From Candidatus Bathyarchaeota archaeon (GTDB lineage: Archaea > Thermoproteota > Bathyarchaeia > Bathyarchaeales > Bathycorpusculaceae), in the NCBI GenBank assembly GCA_003164295.1, contig PLTA01000056.1, forward strand, positions 40,518 through 104,517: a stretch of DNA of 64,000 nt, read 5' to 3'. A program made the translations under genes and the position numbers. The number at the start of each line of letters is the position of its first letter. The stretch's first letter is position 1. Under the pieces are notes generated by a model that worked only from the letters and a program-made list of their open reading frames with translations, searched no databases and was not told the origin of the DNA. Of this stretch, positions 8,726 through 17,251 are shown piece by piece.

Positions 8726-9319
8726 TTAGCCTATGTTGATTGGTTGGCCTTTAGGCTTGTTTTCTGGTTCAGCTTTGGGAAGCACTACTTCTAAGACGCC
8801 GTTTTTGTATGTTGAGTTTGCTTCTTTAACTTTCACTTTTGTTGGCAACTCTACGTCTTTGTAGTATTTGTATTGGGGGGTATCAACTGAAATTGTCAAT
8901 GAGTCTTCTGTACCGTGAAGCTTTATATCGGTTTTTTCCACGCCTGGCAACTCCGCAACAACATGGACGTCTTCATTTGTTTCAACAATGTCTACAAGTG
9001 GCTCGCGTTCTTCCTTAACTTGAGGAGCGCCTTTCAAGCCTTTTTTGATATTGCCAAACTCTTGAACTTCAGGTTTGCCATCTGCACCAATCTTCATGCT
9101 GTAACCATAAACAAATGGTCCAAGCTCCTTAACGGTGCTACCGTCGGGCAATTTACGCTCCTTAACATATTCTTTTGGCACTTTATCGGTGAAATTCTTA
9201 AGTTTTTCATCCATCATTTTTTCCATTTCACGAAACATATCATCTATATCACCGAAAAATGGGTCTTTACTTCGCCGTTTTTTTGACCATTCAGGATAAT
9301 CCTCATTATCAGAAGACAT
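8726..9319 (-). CDS. Hsp20/alpha-crystallin small heat-shock protein
   Basis: 197 residues. The alpha-crystallin domain spans about residues 105-185: PLVDIVETNEDVHVVAELPG, a KYYKDVELP strand, and the closing NGVLEVVLPK, where the VVL/NGVLE motif is diagnostic. The N-terminal 100 residues are charged with an acidic MDEKL-type helix; the C-terminus has QPINIG, a variant of the I-x-I oligomerisation motif. Such proteins form ATP-independent chaperone oligomers. A second Hsp20 gene sits in the ribosomal operon at 28259. Confidence 0.9.
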   Translation of the reverse strand: MSSDNEDYPEWSKKRRSKDPFFGDIDDMFREMEKMMDEKLKNFTDKVPKEYVKERKLPDGSTVKELGPFVYGYSMKIGADGKPEVQEFGNIKKGLKGAPQVKEEREPLVDIVETNEDVHVVAELPGVEKTDIKLHGTEDSLTISVDTPQYKYYKDVELPTKVKVKEANSTYKNGVLEVVLPKAEPENKPKGQPINIG

Positions 9320-9903
9320 TTACAATCACAAAGCATAGTTGGGTTTCCGCTCCAATAAGTTTTATGTTAAACAAAATGCCTATTTATGAAGCATAGAGCA
9401 CTTTTGATTAGCTCATTATAATGGACGTCTTCAGCAAATGACTTGGGAATGGAAGTTGCAAGCTTCTTGTAAAACCATTACCTTGAGACCTCATAACCCA
9501 ACCTTAACAAAGACATTCACTAAACTTTTACTCAAATCACTACTTTAAACATTCAAAACTAAAATGTGCTTTTGTCCGTGGTGACCTGCATAAATACGTA
9601 GTTTAAGTTCAATTCACGTCAAATTTCATGAAAGAACAGTTTAAAACTTCACCCCGTTAAAAGCCTTTTCCACAAAGATTTAGCAATTCTAAGGCTTAAT
9701 TGAAGCGTTTGTTAAATTAGAAATAAGCGCTTTTTGAACCATTCGATTCAATTTAGCTCAAAAAACCTCTCCAACCGCCCCCCCGTCAAACTACCGTAGG
9801 ATCAACTTATCTAGCAAGCAAATCTTTGGAGTCTTTTTAAAAGTTTAAATGATGGAAAACAAACTAAATCTCTTCAGCCATCAAAAACCGAGGCAATTTA
9901 GGT
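9320..9903. other. Gene-poor stretch before tRNA-Met
   Basis: No credible coding frame on either strand. It must contain the promoter of the leftward Hsp20 gene near 9320-9380 and the tRNA promoter; AT-rich TTTAAA-like boxes lie just upstream of the tRNA (about 9836-9848). At 9774-9795 the plus strand reads CCGCCCCCCCGTCAAACTAC, resembling the complement of a universally conserved 23S rRNA segment. This may be coincidence. Confidence 0.5.
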
Positions 9904-10012
9904 GCCGGGGTAGCCTAGCCTGGCTAGGGCGCCAGACTCATAATCTGGAGTTTGTAAGGGGCAAGCGCCTTATGACCAGAAGTCACGGGCTCGAATCCCG
10001 TTCCCGGCACCA
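9904..10012 (+). tRNA. tRNA-Met (CAT), elongator type, with intron and encoded CCA
   Basis: Acceptor GCCGGGG (9904-9910) pairs with TCCCGGC (10002-10008), followed by A73 and CCA (10010-10012). The D-arm is GCCT/GGGC. The anticodon stem CCAGA/TCTGG closes loop CTCATAA with anticodon CAT at 9939-9941. The T-arm is ACGGG, loop CTCGAAT, CCCGT. The region between anticodon stem and T-stem is 36 nt; removing 31 nt (9951-9981) leaves the standard variable loop AGGTC. The anticodon stem lacks the three G:C pairs of initiators, and the GCCGGGG acceptor is typical of archaeal elongator Met. Ile2 (CAT) is unlikely with this acceptor. Confidence 0.93.
9951..9981 (+). other. 31-nt tRNA intron at non-canonical position 45/46
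   Basis: The intron contains CCAG, which can pair with CTGG of the anticodon-stem 3' strand to form a 4-bp helix. It is flanked by 3-nt bulges AGT on the 5' side and AAG on the 3' side. Inner strands TTGTAAGG and CCTTATGA pair over 8 bp with two wobbles. This is the bulge-helix-bulge substrate of the archaeal splicing endonuclease. Cutting after the second base of each bulge restores AG+GTC. Confidence 0.85.
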
Positions 10013-10148
10013 TTTCTGTTTCTACACAACGAATGGGAAACCAAAATCTCGCACATGTTTTTTTGAAACCCATAAATTAACTAACAGCTTTCAATTGATG
10101 AAATTCTTATTAACCACTTACAATAGAACCCTTCTTGGGCTAAAACCT

Positions 10149-10508
10149 GTGAAAAACTATGATAACTTTTTCCTTCCAAGCAGCGACCTTAAAAAGAGCA
10201 AAGAATTCTATCAAGACATTCTGGGTTTACCGGTTAAATTTGATTTCTCTGACATGGGTATGATCGCTTTTAAAGTTGGTGACAACGAACCCGCTATTAT
10301 CCTAAAAGACATTAATAAGTTTCCAGAAACGAAACCAACTATCTGGTTTGTTGTTGATAGTGTGCAAGATGAATGCGAGCAATTAAAAGCTAAGGGGCTA
10401 AAGTTTCTGTCTGAGCCATTTTCGATTCATACAGGCATAGCAGTTGAGTTTGAAGACCCTTTCGGTAACAGGCTTGGCTTAACAGATTACTCTAAAATGA
10501 AGAAATAA
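10149..10508 (+). CDS. VOC (glyoxalase/bleomycin-resistance-like) superfamily protein
   Basis: 119 residues from the GTG at 10149. KNYDNFFLPSSDLKKSKEFY begins the classic vicinal-oxygen-chelate half-fold, followed by DILGLPVKFDFSDMGMIAF and the second half ending VEFEDPFGNRLGL, where Glu and Asp-Pro-Phe-Gly are the usual metal-site and turn residues. A single VOC module implies a homodimer. The frame is open far upstream, even through the tRNA, so start choice matters: the GTG gives the family-typical N-terminus with GGG 10 nt upstream. An ATG at 10098 would add 17 residues. Substrate unknown. Confidence 0.8.
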   Translation: MKNYDNFFLPSSDLKKSKEFYQDILGLPVKFDFSDMGMIAFKVGDNEPAIILKDINKFPETKPTIWFVVDSVQDECEQLKAKGLKFLSEPFSIHTGIAVEFEDPFGNRLGLTDYSKMKK

Positions 10509-10540
10509 ATTGTGGCTCTCTCAAATTTGGGTGAAGTCAA

Positions 10541-10735
10541 TTGAGTGTTAAAAAAATAGGCAGTGCGTGGAAAAGAAAACAGGCTAATAAGGTTGTTAAG
10601 GTAGCCAGGGCTCCACTGTTTAGAAATAGAGTGATGAAGGGTATGGATAATGTGCGTGGTGGACCAAGATTTAACCTTAAGAATCGCGCTGGCACAAGTC
10701 AAATGAATAAGCATTCTAAAAAGAAAATTGAATGA
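10541..10735 (+). CDS. 64-residue highly basic protein
   Basis: Starts with TTG at 10541 preceded by GGTGA at 8 nt spacing. About one third Lys/Arg, with the core ARAPLFRNRVMKGMDNVRGG and a Lys-rich end SKKKIE. The basic composition suggests nucleic-acid binding, perhaps ribosome-associated. I do not recognise the family. It follows the VOC gene by 32 nt and may be co-transcribed with it. Confidence 0.6.
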   Translation: MSVKKIGSAWKRKQANKVVKVARAPLFRNRVMKGMDNVRGGPRFNLKNRAGTSQMNKHSKKKIE

Positions 10736-10975
10736 GAACAAAGGAAATCTAAATTCCCGTTTCCTCAAAAAAAATTAAATTGCAATTATTCTTAAGATTC
10801 AACGTGCATTCGCTCGAACTCGCAAAACGCGAGACATTGTTTCTTGAAATCTAAAGTAGTTTCAGGCAAAAATTATTTAACTCAAGTTAAGTCGAAACCA
10901 GCCTTGGCGAATTTTCATGTTGACAAGTTGCGAGCAAGGGAAAGATTTCATGGCAAGCAATAGGAGGCTCGCATT

Positions 10976-11140
10976 CTGCCAATTTTAATCCCCCAAGACT
11001 ACCGAACCGTGGGTGAAGGTAGCAGCCTTATCGGCAAATCTATAGAAGAAAATCCAGAAATTAAGAGTTACACCAATATTCTATTTAGATCATATAAAGT
11101 CAAATTGGATAAGGCAAAGGCTTTTAGATTGTCAATTTAA
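10976..11140 (+). CDS. 54-residue protein, probable CTG start
   Basis: The frame begins after an in-frame TAG at 10961 and reads PILIPQDYRTVGEGSSLIGK, continuing to FRSYKVKLDKAKAFRLSI and a TAA at 11138. It has a protein-like amino-acid mix. No ATG, GTG or TTG occurs before the conserved-looking start. A perfect AGGAGG (10962-10967) sits 8 nt before CTG at 10976, so CTG initiation is the simplest reading; ATT at 10973 is an alternative. It lies 17 nt upstream of the next gene. Function unknown. Confidence 0.5.
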   Translation: MPILIPQDYRTVGEGSSLIGKSIEENPEIKSYTNILFRSYKVKLDKAKAFRLSI

Positions 11141-11157
11141 TAAGAGCTTGACTCAAA

Positions 11158-11550
11158 ATGATTGAAAATGATGTTTTAGGAAAGTTGTTGGGTCAAAGCA
11201 AAGATGAATACGTTAAATACTTGGCGAATGGCGAAACTGATGTTTTGGCTGAAGCAGGAGAACTGCTCTGGGAATGTCTGAAAGCTGACCTTTCTCAAGT
11301 TCTCGTCATGAAAAATGATGATATCAATGCTTTAATGGCAGCGGCGGCTCAAATGGGCGAAACCTACAATCAACTCTTCTATCAATGCTATCATTTTCAT
11401 TCTTGGTATGTTGGCGGAGTGCCAAGCGACTTTGTATTAGAAAAGAAACTTTACCTAAAAACTGTTAAGTCTATCGAAAAGCTTGTAAAAAATCGGGGAA
11501 AAAGCAGAAAAACAAAGAAACGGAACTTAGAAGACGCCATTGAAGCATAG
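11158..11550 (+). CDS. PaREP1/HEPN-like helical protein
   Basis: 130 residues, almost entirely helical. Segments such as YLANGETDVLAEAGELLWE and FVLEKKLYLKTVKSIEKLV resemble archaeal PaREP1 proteins, which are HEPN-related and often travel with nucleotidyltransferases. No R-x4-6-H RNase motif is evident, so catalytic activity is doubtful. The C-terminus is basic (KNRGKSRKTKKR). ATG at 11158 directly after the 54-residue gene; the two may form a small operon. Family assignment is tentative. Confidence 0.5.
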   Translation: MIENDVLGKLLGQSKDEYVKYLANGETDVLAEAGELLWECLKADLSQVLVMKNDDINALMAAAAQMGETYNQLFYQCYHFHSWYVGGVPSDFVLEKKLYLKTVKSIEKLVKNRGKSRKTKKRNLEDAIEA

Positions 11551-11636
11551 AAAGAAAAATAGGACGACCTTAAAAGTCATATTGACCTAAAATTTTTTAC
11601 TTATTTATTTTCTATTGGTACGGCGTGTATAATTTG

Positions 11637-13259
11637 ATGGCAAACAGTAAGCCTTGGTTTAACTCATGGCCAATCAACGTGCCAAAACATCTAGAATATA
11701 CACAGATTACACTCCAAGAAATCCTCAAAAAAAATGCAAAGGAATTTCCACAAAAAACCTGCATTATCTTCGGCGACCGCGAACTTTCTTATTCTCAACT
11801 GGATTTTCTATCAAACCAGTTTGCTAATTCCCTTGTTAAGTTAGGGGTAAAAAAAGGCGATAGAGTTGCAATTTTTCTACCCAATATTCCTCAGTTTATT
11901 ATTACTTTTTTCGGGATTCTCAAAGCAGGCGGGGTGGCTACAACAATTAGTCCGCTTTATCGGGAGCGCGAAGTTGAGTATCAGCTAAACGATTCTGGAG
12001 CACAATCCATTGTGGCGCTTGACTCACTATATCCAATAATCGAGAAGGTTAAACAAAAAACACCACTCAAAAACATCATATTAACCGGGCTAGATGAGTA
12101 CTGCTATAAAAAAACACGTCCTCCCGATATTCCCAAAACTTTTGCTTTCCAGATTTTACTGGAAAAAGCCCTTTGCGGTTCCCCAAATATGAAATTTCGT
12201 CCAAACGATGACTTGGCGGCTTTGCAGTTCACAGGCGGCACGACGGGAGCACCTAAAGCTGCCATGCTAACTCACACCAACTTAGTTTCAAATGCATTTG
12301 CCTTCGCAGCCTGGATTCGAGCAACAACCGCCCAAGAAACATTCCTAATCGCCCTGCCCCTATTCCACATCTATGGCATGACTACTAGTTTGACAGTGCC
12401 AATCAGTTTAGCCTCAAAAATTGTTTTGATGTCCAAGTTTGAGTCAACTAAAGCACTAGAAGCTATCCAACTGAACAAGGTGACGGTTTTTTGCGGTGTT
12501 CCAACTATGTACGCTGCAATATTGGCGAACCCCGAGCTGGGCAAATATCACTTAACTTCAATTCGCGTGTGCATTTCGGGAGCTTCCGCTTTGCCGCCTC
12601 AGGTGCAAAAAGGATTCATGCACGTTACAGGAGGTTTACTTGTTGAGGGATATGGGCTTACCGAGGCGTCGCCAGTTACCCACTGTAGCCCCTTTGACAA
12701 AACTATGCAGACTGTTAAAGTCGGATCAATCGGGTTGCCTCTCCCTGATACAGATGCCAAAATCGTTGATTTGGTAACAGGCAAAAAAACACTTGGTATA
12801 GGGGAGACGGGTGAGTTGATGGTGAAGGGACCGCAGGTAATGAAAGGTTATTGGCATAAACCCGAGGAAACCGCATTAGTGCTCCGTGACGGGTGGCTTT
12901 TAACAGGCGACATCGCCCACATGGATAAAGACGGCTATTTCTACATCACCGACCGCAAAAAAGACCTCATAAAAACCAAAGACTTCAGCGTTTACCCTCG
13001 CGAACTCGAAGACATCCTTCACGAGCACCCAGCCGTGAAATTATGTGCAGTTGTTGGAAAGCCTGACTCACTTGCAGGCGAAATTCCGAAAGCTTTCATC
13101 GTGCTCAAAGATGGCGCGGTTGCATCGGCAGAAAACATTATGGCTTTCGTTAACGATAAAATCGCACCATATAAAGCTATACAAGAAGTCGAATTTAGAA
13201 AAGAATTGCCCATGAGTTCAGCTGGAAAAGTTCTAAAACGGTCACTTCAAACCTTTTGA
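11637..13259 (+). CDS. Long-chain acyl-CoA synthetase (AMP-binding enzyme)
   Basis: 540 residues, ANL superfamily. The motifs are FTGGTTGAPKAAMLTH (P-loop), GYGLTEASP, DGWLLTGDIAHMDKDGYFYI with the hinge Asp, and DRKKDLIKTKDFSVYPRELE. The catalytic Lys is in SSAGKVLKR near the C-terminus. It activates a carboxylic acid to acyl-AMP and then acyl-CoA. Length and motif wording are closest to medium/long-chain FadD-type enzymes rather than acetyl-CoA synthetase. The ATG at 11637 is preferred; the frame is open to a GTG at 11625. Substrate unknown. It stands alone, so a role in fatty- or aromatic-acid catabolism is inference. Confidence 0.9.
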   Translation: MANSKPWFNSWPINVPKHLEYTQITLQEILKKNAKEFPQKTCIIFGDRELSYSQLDFLSNQFANSLVKLGVKKGDRVAIFLPNIPQFIITFFGILKAGGVATTISPLYREREVEYQLNDSGAQSIVALDSLYPIIEKVKQKTPLKNIILTGLDEYCYKKTRPPDIPKTFAFQILLEKALCGSPNMKFRPNDDLAALQFTGGTTGAPKAAMLTHTNLVSNAFAFAAWIRATTAQETFLIALPLFHIYGMTTSLTVPISLASKIVLMSKFESTKALEAIQLNKVTVFCGVPTMYAAILANPELGKYHLTSIRVCISGASALPPQVQKGFMHVTGGLLVEGYGLTEASPVTHCSPFDKTMQTVKVGSIGLPLPDTDAKIVDLVTGKKTLGIGETGELMVKGPQVMKGYWHKPEETALVLRDGWLLTGDIAHMDKDGYFYITDRKKDLIKTKDFSVYPRELEDILHEHPAVKLCAVVGKPDSLAGEIPKAFIVLKDGAVASAENIMAFVNDKIAPYKAIQEVEFRKELPMSSAGKVLKRSLQTF

Positions 13260-13266
13260 GTTTAAT

Positions 13267-13476
13267 TTAGAATTTTTTCTTTCGTATTTTGAGAACTATT
13301 TTTTCACCTATCCATGCAAAAGATAGTAAAACGAAAAATGGACCTAAGAAAAATCCAAAAACAAAATCATTGTTCGAGGCTGCTGCTTGACCCAATATGT
13401 TTGGGTAGAGCGCAACGCCACCAATAACAACACAAACTGTCAGGATAAATGCGATTGCAAAAGTGATGCCCCTCAT
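13267..13476 (-). CDS. 69-residue two-helix membrane protein
   Basis: Begins ATG at 13476 with two hydrophobic helices (ITFAIAFILTVCVVIGGVAL and FVFGFFLGPFFVLLSFAWI), then a basic end KIRKKKF. The positive-inside pattern suggests both termini are cytoplasmic. It faces the acyl-CoA synthetase tail to tail with a 7-nt gap. No family recognised. Confidence 0.6.
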   Translation of the reverse strand: MRGITFAIAFILTVCVVIGGVALYPNILGQAAASNNDFVFGFFLGPFFVLLSFAWIGEKIVLKIRKKKF

Positions 13477-13584
13477 ACCCCATCAAACATTATCTGATGG
13501 GAATCCGGTTGTTTTAAAGGTTGTCAAAAATCCTTCGAAATGTATAAGAGAAAACTTCAATCTTGATTAGTTAAGGCAGCTACT

Positions 13585-15867
13585 TTGCGAGTAAAAATTA
13601 ATGTAACTGGAATTGTTCAAGGAGTGGGTTTCCGACCATTCGTCTACCGTTTGGCATTGAAAAACTATTTGGCAGGATACGTTCGTAATAGAGGCGACGC
13701 TGGAGCGGAAGTACTTTTGGAAGGAGACACGCTAAACATCAAAAATTTTATGAGCGACTTGACCGAGAAAAAGCCGCCTTTGGCCCAAATTGATTCGGTT
13801 AAATCTGTTAAGCTTTCAGGCAAAAAACAGTATGACAAATTTATGATTATTAAAAGTTCAAAAGAAGTAGAACAGTCGGGTTCCATAATCCCGCCAGATA
13901 TAGCCATATGCAACGAATGCCTCGCCGAACTGCGCGACCCGGAAAATCCACGGTACGAATACTTCTTTATCACTTGCACCAACTGTGGTCCCCGCTTCAC
14001 AATCATTGAACAGTTGCCCTATGACCGCGAAAACACCACTATGCGCGATTTTCCACTCTGTGGTTTCTGTCAAAAAGAATACAACAACCCAGCTAACCGG
14101 CGGTTTCATGCTCAAACCGTCGCTTGCCCACCTTGCGGTCCAAAAGCATATTTAACAACAAAAACAGGTGAAGCCGTCAGTGCTAAAGATCCTGTGCGTG
14201 AGGCTGGGAAACTGCTTTCGGAAGGCAGCATTTTAGCAATAAAAGGGTACGGGGGCTTCCATATTGCATCCTCGGTTATGCTTGAGACTCCATTGGAGCG
14301 ACTTCGTTCAACGAAGCATCGACGGGAAAAACCATTTGCAATCATGGCAAAAAGTCTTGAGGCCGCAAAGAGTTTTGCCCAAGTTGGTTCGAAGGAGCAC
14401 GAACTGCTGTCTTCCCCTGCACGCCCAATCGTCCTGCTAAACAAAAGTCAAAGCTATAATTTGTCGCCTCTTGTTGCGCCGCATTTACATAACTTAGGCG
14501 TTATGCTGCCTTATACCGGGCTTCACTACATGCTTTTTGACCAAGTTGAAGACCCTGCGTTTGTAATGACCAGCGCCAACCCGCCAAACCAACCCATCGT
14601 AAAAGACAACGAAGCAGCACTCGAAACCTTAGGCGGCACAGTGGATTATTTTTTATTTCATAACCGCAAAATAGCTCACCGATGTGATGACTCGGTCATG
14701 CGCGTCCATGAAAACCGCCAAGTGTTTCTTAGGCGAAGCCGAGGCTACGCTCCAGCACCCATCAGGCTTAAAGCCAAATCGAAGCGTTGCGTAGTCAGTT
14801 TAGGCGGAGAATTAAACAACACAGCATGCGTTTTGCTTGACGATAAAGCCTTCATTAGCCAGCATATTGGCGATGTAGAAAACGTCGAAACTCGAGCTTT
14901 CCTCCAAGAAGCAACAAAGCACTTATACCACTTGACCAATTGCCACTCAAATGTTGTCGCATGTGATTTGCACCCCAAATTCACAACAACCGCGTTGGCT
15001 AAGGAGATGGCGCAAGCAGATGGTTCGCCCCTAATACAGGTTCAGCATCACCATGCTCACGCCGCCGCTTTGATGGCTGAACACAACTTGCAAGAAGCAG
15101 TTACCGTTGTTTGCGACGGGTACGGCTACGGAACTGATGGCGGAGCTTGGGGTGGCGAAGTCCTGTTTTGTTCTCTGGAGTCACCAGATTTTATGCGCCT
15201 TGGGCATCTGGAACCTCAGCCACTGTTAGGTGGGGATTTTGCAAGCCGCTACCCAATGCGCGTAGCCGTTGGAATGCTCGATAAAGCGGGCGTTGTAGTT
15301 GAACCTTGGTTGATGCAAAATAGCTCAAATTTACCCTTTGGCGAAACTGAAGCCAAATTGCTTTTGGATCAACTAGAAAAAGGGGTAGGAACAATTGAAA
15401 CTACTAGTTGCGGCAGAGTTTTGGATGCTGTTTCGGCCGTGTTAGATGTTTGTTTTGAGCGAAGTTACGAGGGGGAACCCGCTATGAAACTTGAATCAGC
15501 CGCTTTAACTGGGAAAGAGGTGCTGCATGAAAATCCAATTTTACACGATGACATGCTTCACACCTCTAATCTGCTAAGGGCAATCTTTGAAAATAAGCAG
15601 AAATTTTCTGTAGCTGATTTAGCTTATTCTGCACATAGTTATTTGGCAAAGGGTTTGGCTGCCTTAGCAACCGAAAACGCAACAGAGCTCGGCATCAAAC
15701 AGGTCGGGTTTTCAGGTGGTGCAGCTTGCAACCAAATACTTACAAAAGTAATGCGTGAAGCTGTTGAAGCTGCGGGGTTGCAGTTTTTGGTTCATGAAAA
15801 TGTTCCAGCGGGCGACGGCGGATTATCATTTGGTCAGTCAGTTGTAGGTGGATTTTCCAAGTTTTAA
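13585..15867 (+). CDS. hypF: Hydrogenase maturation carbamoyltransferase HypF
   Basis: 760 residues, full family length. Domains in order: acylphosphatase-like (1-90; GIVQGVGFRPFVYRLA), paired zinc-finger region (about 105-190; CNECLAEL, CTNCGPRF, CGFCQKEY, CPPCGPK), a YrdC-like carbamoyl-AMP forming domain (about 200-390), and a Kae1/TobZ-like C-terminal domain with metal-binding HHHAHAAALMAEH. HypF makes carbamoyl-AMP and transfers the carbamoyl group to the C-terminal Cys of HypE, the first step of cyanide ligand synthesis for [NiFe] hydrogenase. The TTG at 13585 starts the acylphosphatase fold directly. First gene of hypF-hypC-hypD. Confidence 0.97.
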   Translation: MRVKINVTGIVQGVGFRPFVYRLALKNYLAGYVRNRGDAGAEVLLEGDTLNIKNFMSDLTEKKPPLAQIDSVKSVKLSGKKQYDKFMIIKSSKEVEQSGSIIPPDIAICNECLAELRDPENPRYEYFFITCTNCGPRFTIIEQLPYDRENTTMRDFPLCGFCQKEYNNPANRRFHAQTVACPPCGPKAYLTTKTGEAVSAKDPVREAGKLLSEGSILAIKGYGGFHIASSVMLETPLERLRSTKHRREKPFAIMAKSLEAAKSFAQVGSKEHELLSSPARPIVLLNKSQSYNLSPLVAPHLHNLGVMLPYTGLHYMLFDQVEDPAFVMTSANPPNQPIVKDNEAALETLGGTVDYFLFHNRKIAHRCDDSVMRVHENRQVFLRRSRGYAPAPIRLKAKSKRCVVSLGGELNNTACVLLDDKAFISQHIGDVENVETRAFLQEATKHLYHLTNCHSNVVACDLHPKFTTTALAKEMAQADGSPLIQVQHHHAHAAALMAEHNLQEAVTVVCDGYGYGTDGGAWGGEVLFCSLESPDFMRLGHLEPQPLLGGDFASRYPMRVAVGMLDKAGVVVEPWLMQNSSNLPFGETEAKLLLDQLEKGVGTIETTSCGRVLDAVSAVLDVCFERSYEGEPAMKLESAALTGKEVLHENPILHDDMLHTSNLLRAIFENKQKFSVADLAYSAHSYLAKGLAALATENATELGIKQVGFSGGAACNQILTKVMREAVEAAGLQFLVHENVPAGDGGLSFGQSVVGGFSKF

Positions 15868-15916
15868 ACCAATTTCTTTTTATCGCCCTTTCAAGCCTCC
15901 TTATTGATTGATAGTT

Positions 15917-16141
15917 ATGTGTTTAGCAATTCCCGCCAAAATAATGAACATAGACGGCACCAAAGCCAACGTGGATTTTGGCCAAGGCGTCTTGCGAGAA
16001 GTTAATGTGTCGCTTGTTGAAGCCAAAGTAGGCGAATACGTATTGGTTCATGCAGGCTATGCAATTACAGTTATTTCAGAAGAGGATGCCAAAGAAACCT
16101 TGAGTTTATGGAATAGCGTTCTCGAAGCAGGCCAACAATAA
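15917..16141 (+). CDS. hypC: Hydrogenase assembly chaperone HypC
   Basis: 74 residues. Begins MCLAIPAKIM; the Cys at position 2 is the invariant residue that, with HypD, holds the Fe(CN)2CO unit. This fixes the start at ATG 15917 even though the frame opens at a TTG 9 nt earlier. The rest is the small OB-like barrel (VLVHAGYAITVISEEDAKE). Lies 49 nt after hypF and 21 nt before hypD. Confidence 0.97.
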   Translation: MCLAIPAKIMNIDGTKANVDFGQGVLREVNVSLVEAKVGEYVLVHAGYAITVISEEDAKETLSLWNSVLEAGQQ

Positions 16142-16162
16142 CGCCAAATTTGAGCGGTTGGT

Positions 16163-17251
16163 ATGGCTGAAAATCTAAGGTTCAGAAACCCCGAGTTAGC
16201 CCATAATATAGCTTTAAAAATTAAAAGCTTGGCGCAAAACGCTGGAAAAATTAAGATTTGCCATGTGTGCGGCACACATGAGTGGACAATAACTCATTAT
16301 GGTTTGCGTAGTCTTTTGCCTGAGAATGTTGAGGTCATTGCTGGTCCAGGATGCCCTGTTTGCATTGTGCCAGCGGCAGAAATCGATGAAGCGGTACAAT
16401 TAGCACAGATGGGCAATGTAGTCACATGTTTTGGCGATGTGTTGCGGGTGCCCGGTAGCAAAATGTCGCTTCTAGAAGCCAAAGCAGAAGGCGCCGACGT
16501 TAGAATAGTTTATGCGACTTCAGATGCTGTTGAAATGGCTAAACATGAACCTAACAAGCAGTTTGTGTTTTTCGCCGTTGGTTTCGAAACCACTGCGCCA
16601 TCAACAGCGGTTGAAGCCCTCGGTAACCCGCCTAAAAATCTTAGTTTTTTGGTGTCTCACCGTTTGATTCCTCCAGCCATGGAACTGTTGCTCGGCTTGG
16701 GCGATTTACAAATTGATGGTTTTATCGCACCTGGTCATGTAAGCGCTATCATTGGTTTGAAGCCTTACGAGTTATTTCCACGGATATATCGGATGCCAAC
16801 AGTTGTAGCTGGGTTTGAACCAATTGACGTGTTAATGTCAATTTACATGATTGCAAAACAACATGTCGAAGGCAGACCTATCCTGGAGAATGAATATCCT
16901 CGCGTGGTTAAACCGGACGGCAACCCCCGAGCTTTAGAAATGATGAATAAAGCCTTCACGGTTACAGGCGGCAACTGGCGTGGCATCGGCAGACTTCCAG
17001 ACTCTTCGCTTCAACTACGTGAGTCACTTGCAGAGTATGATGCCCGATTAAAGTTTAATGTCCACGTGGAACAAGGCAAAGATATCCTTCTTGGTTGCGA
17101 ATGCCACTTGGTAATTATTGGAAAAATCAAACCCAACCAGTGCCCAATGTTCTTGAAAGCTTGTACACCAGAAAAACCTGTTGGCGCATGCATGGTCAGT
17201 AGCGAAGGCACTTGCAGAGTTTGGGCAAAAAACGTTGCTGTCCAGGATTAG
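16163..17251 (+). CDS. hypD: Hydrogenase expression/formation protein HypD
   Basis: 362 residues. Contains the family motifs ICHVCGTHEWTITHYGLRSL, GPGCPVCIVP, FFAVGFETTAPSTA and, near the C-terminus, a cysteine set (CECHLV, NQCPMF, GACMVSSEGTCRVW) expected to bind a [4Fe-4S] cluster. HypD is the scaffold with HypC on which the Fe(CN)2CO group of [NiFe] hydrogenase is built. ATG at 16163. Its stop interlocks over 4 nt with the stop of convergent hypE. Confidence 0.97.
   Translation: MAENLRFRNPELAHNIALKIKSLAQNAGKIKICHVCGTHEWTITHYGLRSLLPENVEVIAGPGCPVCIVPAAEIDEAVQLAQMGNVVTCFGDVLRVPGSKMSLLEAKAEGADVRIVYATSDAVEMAKHEPNKQFVFFAVGFETTAPSTAVEALGNPPKNLSFLVSHRLIPPAMELLLGLGDLQIDGFIAPGHVSAIIGLKPYELFPRIYRMPTVVAGFEPIDVLMSIYMIAKQHVEGRPILENEYPRVVKPDGNPRALEMMNKAFTVTGGNWRGIGRLPDSSLQLRESLAEYDARLKFNVHVEQGKDILLGCECHLVIIGKIKPNQCPMFLKACTPEKPVGACMVSSEGTCRVWAKNVAVQD

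Noticed and set aside
9849..10148. Open frame running through the tRNA into the VOC gene
   Set aside because: It translates the tRNA and its intron; the VOC fold starts only at 10149.
10985..11030. SRP-RNA-like string with GAACCG and GGTAGCAGCC
   Set aside because: It lacks the GGAA tetraloop and CAGG side of the SRP helix 8 motif, and it lies inside an open coding frame (10976-11140).
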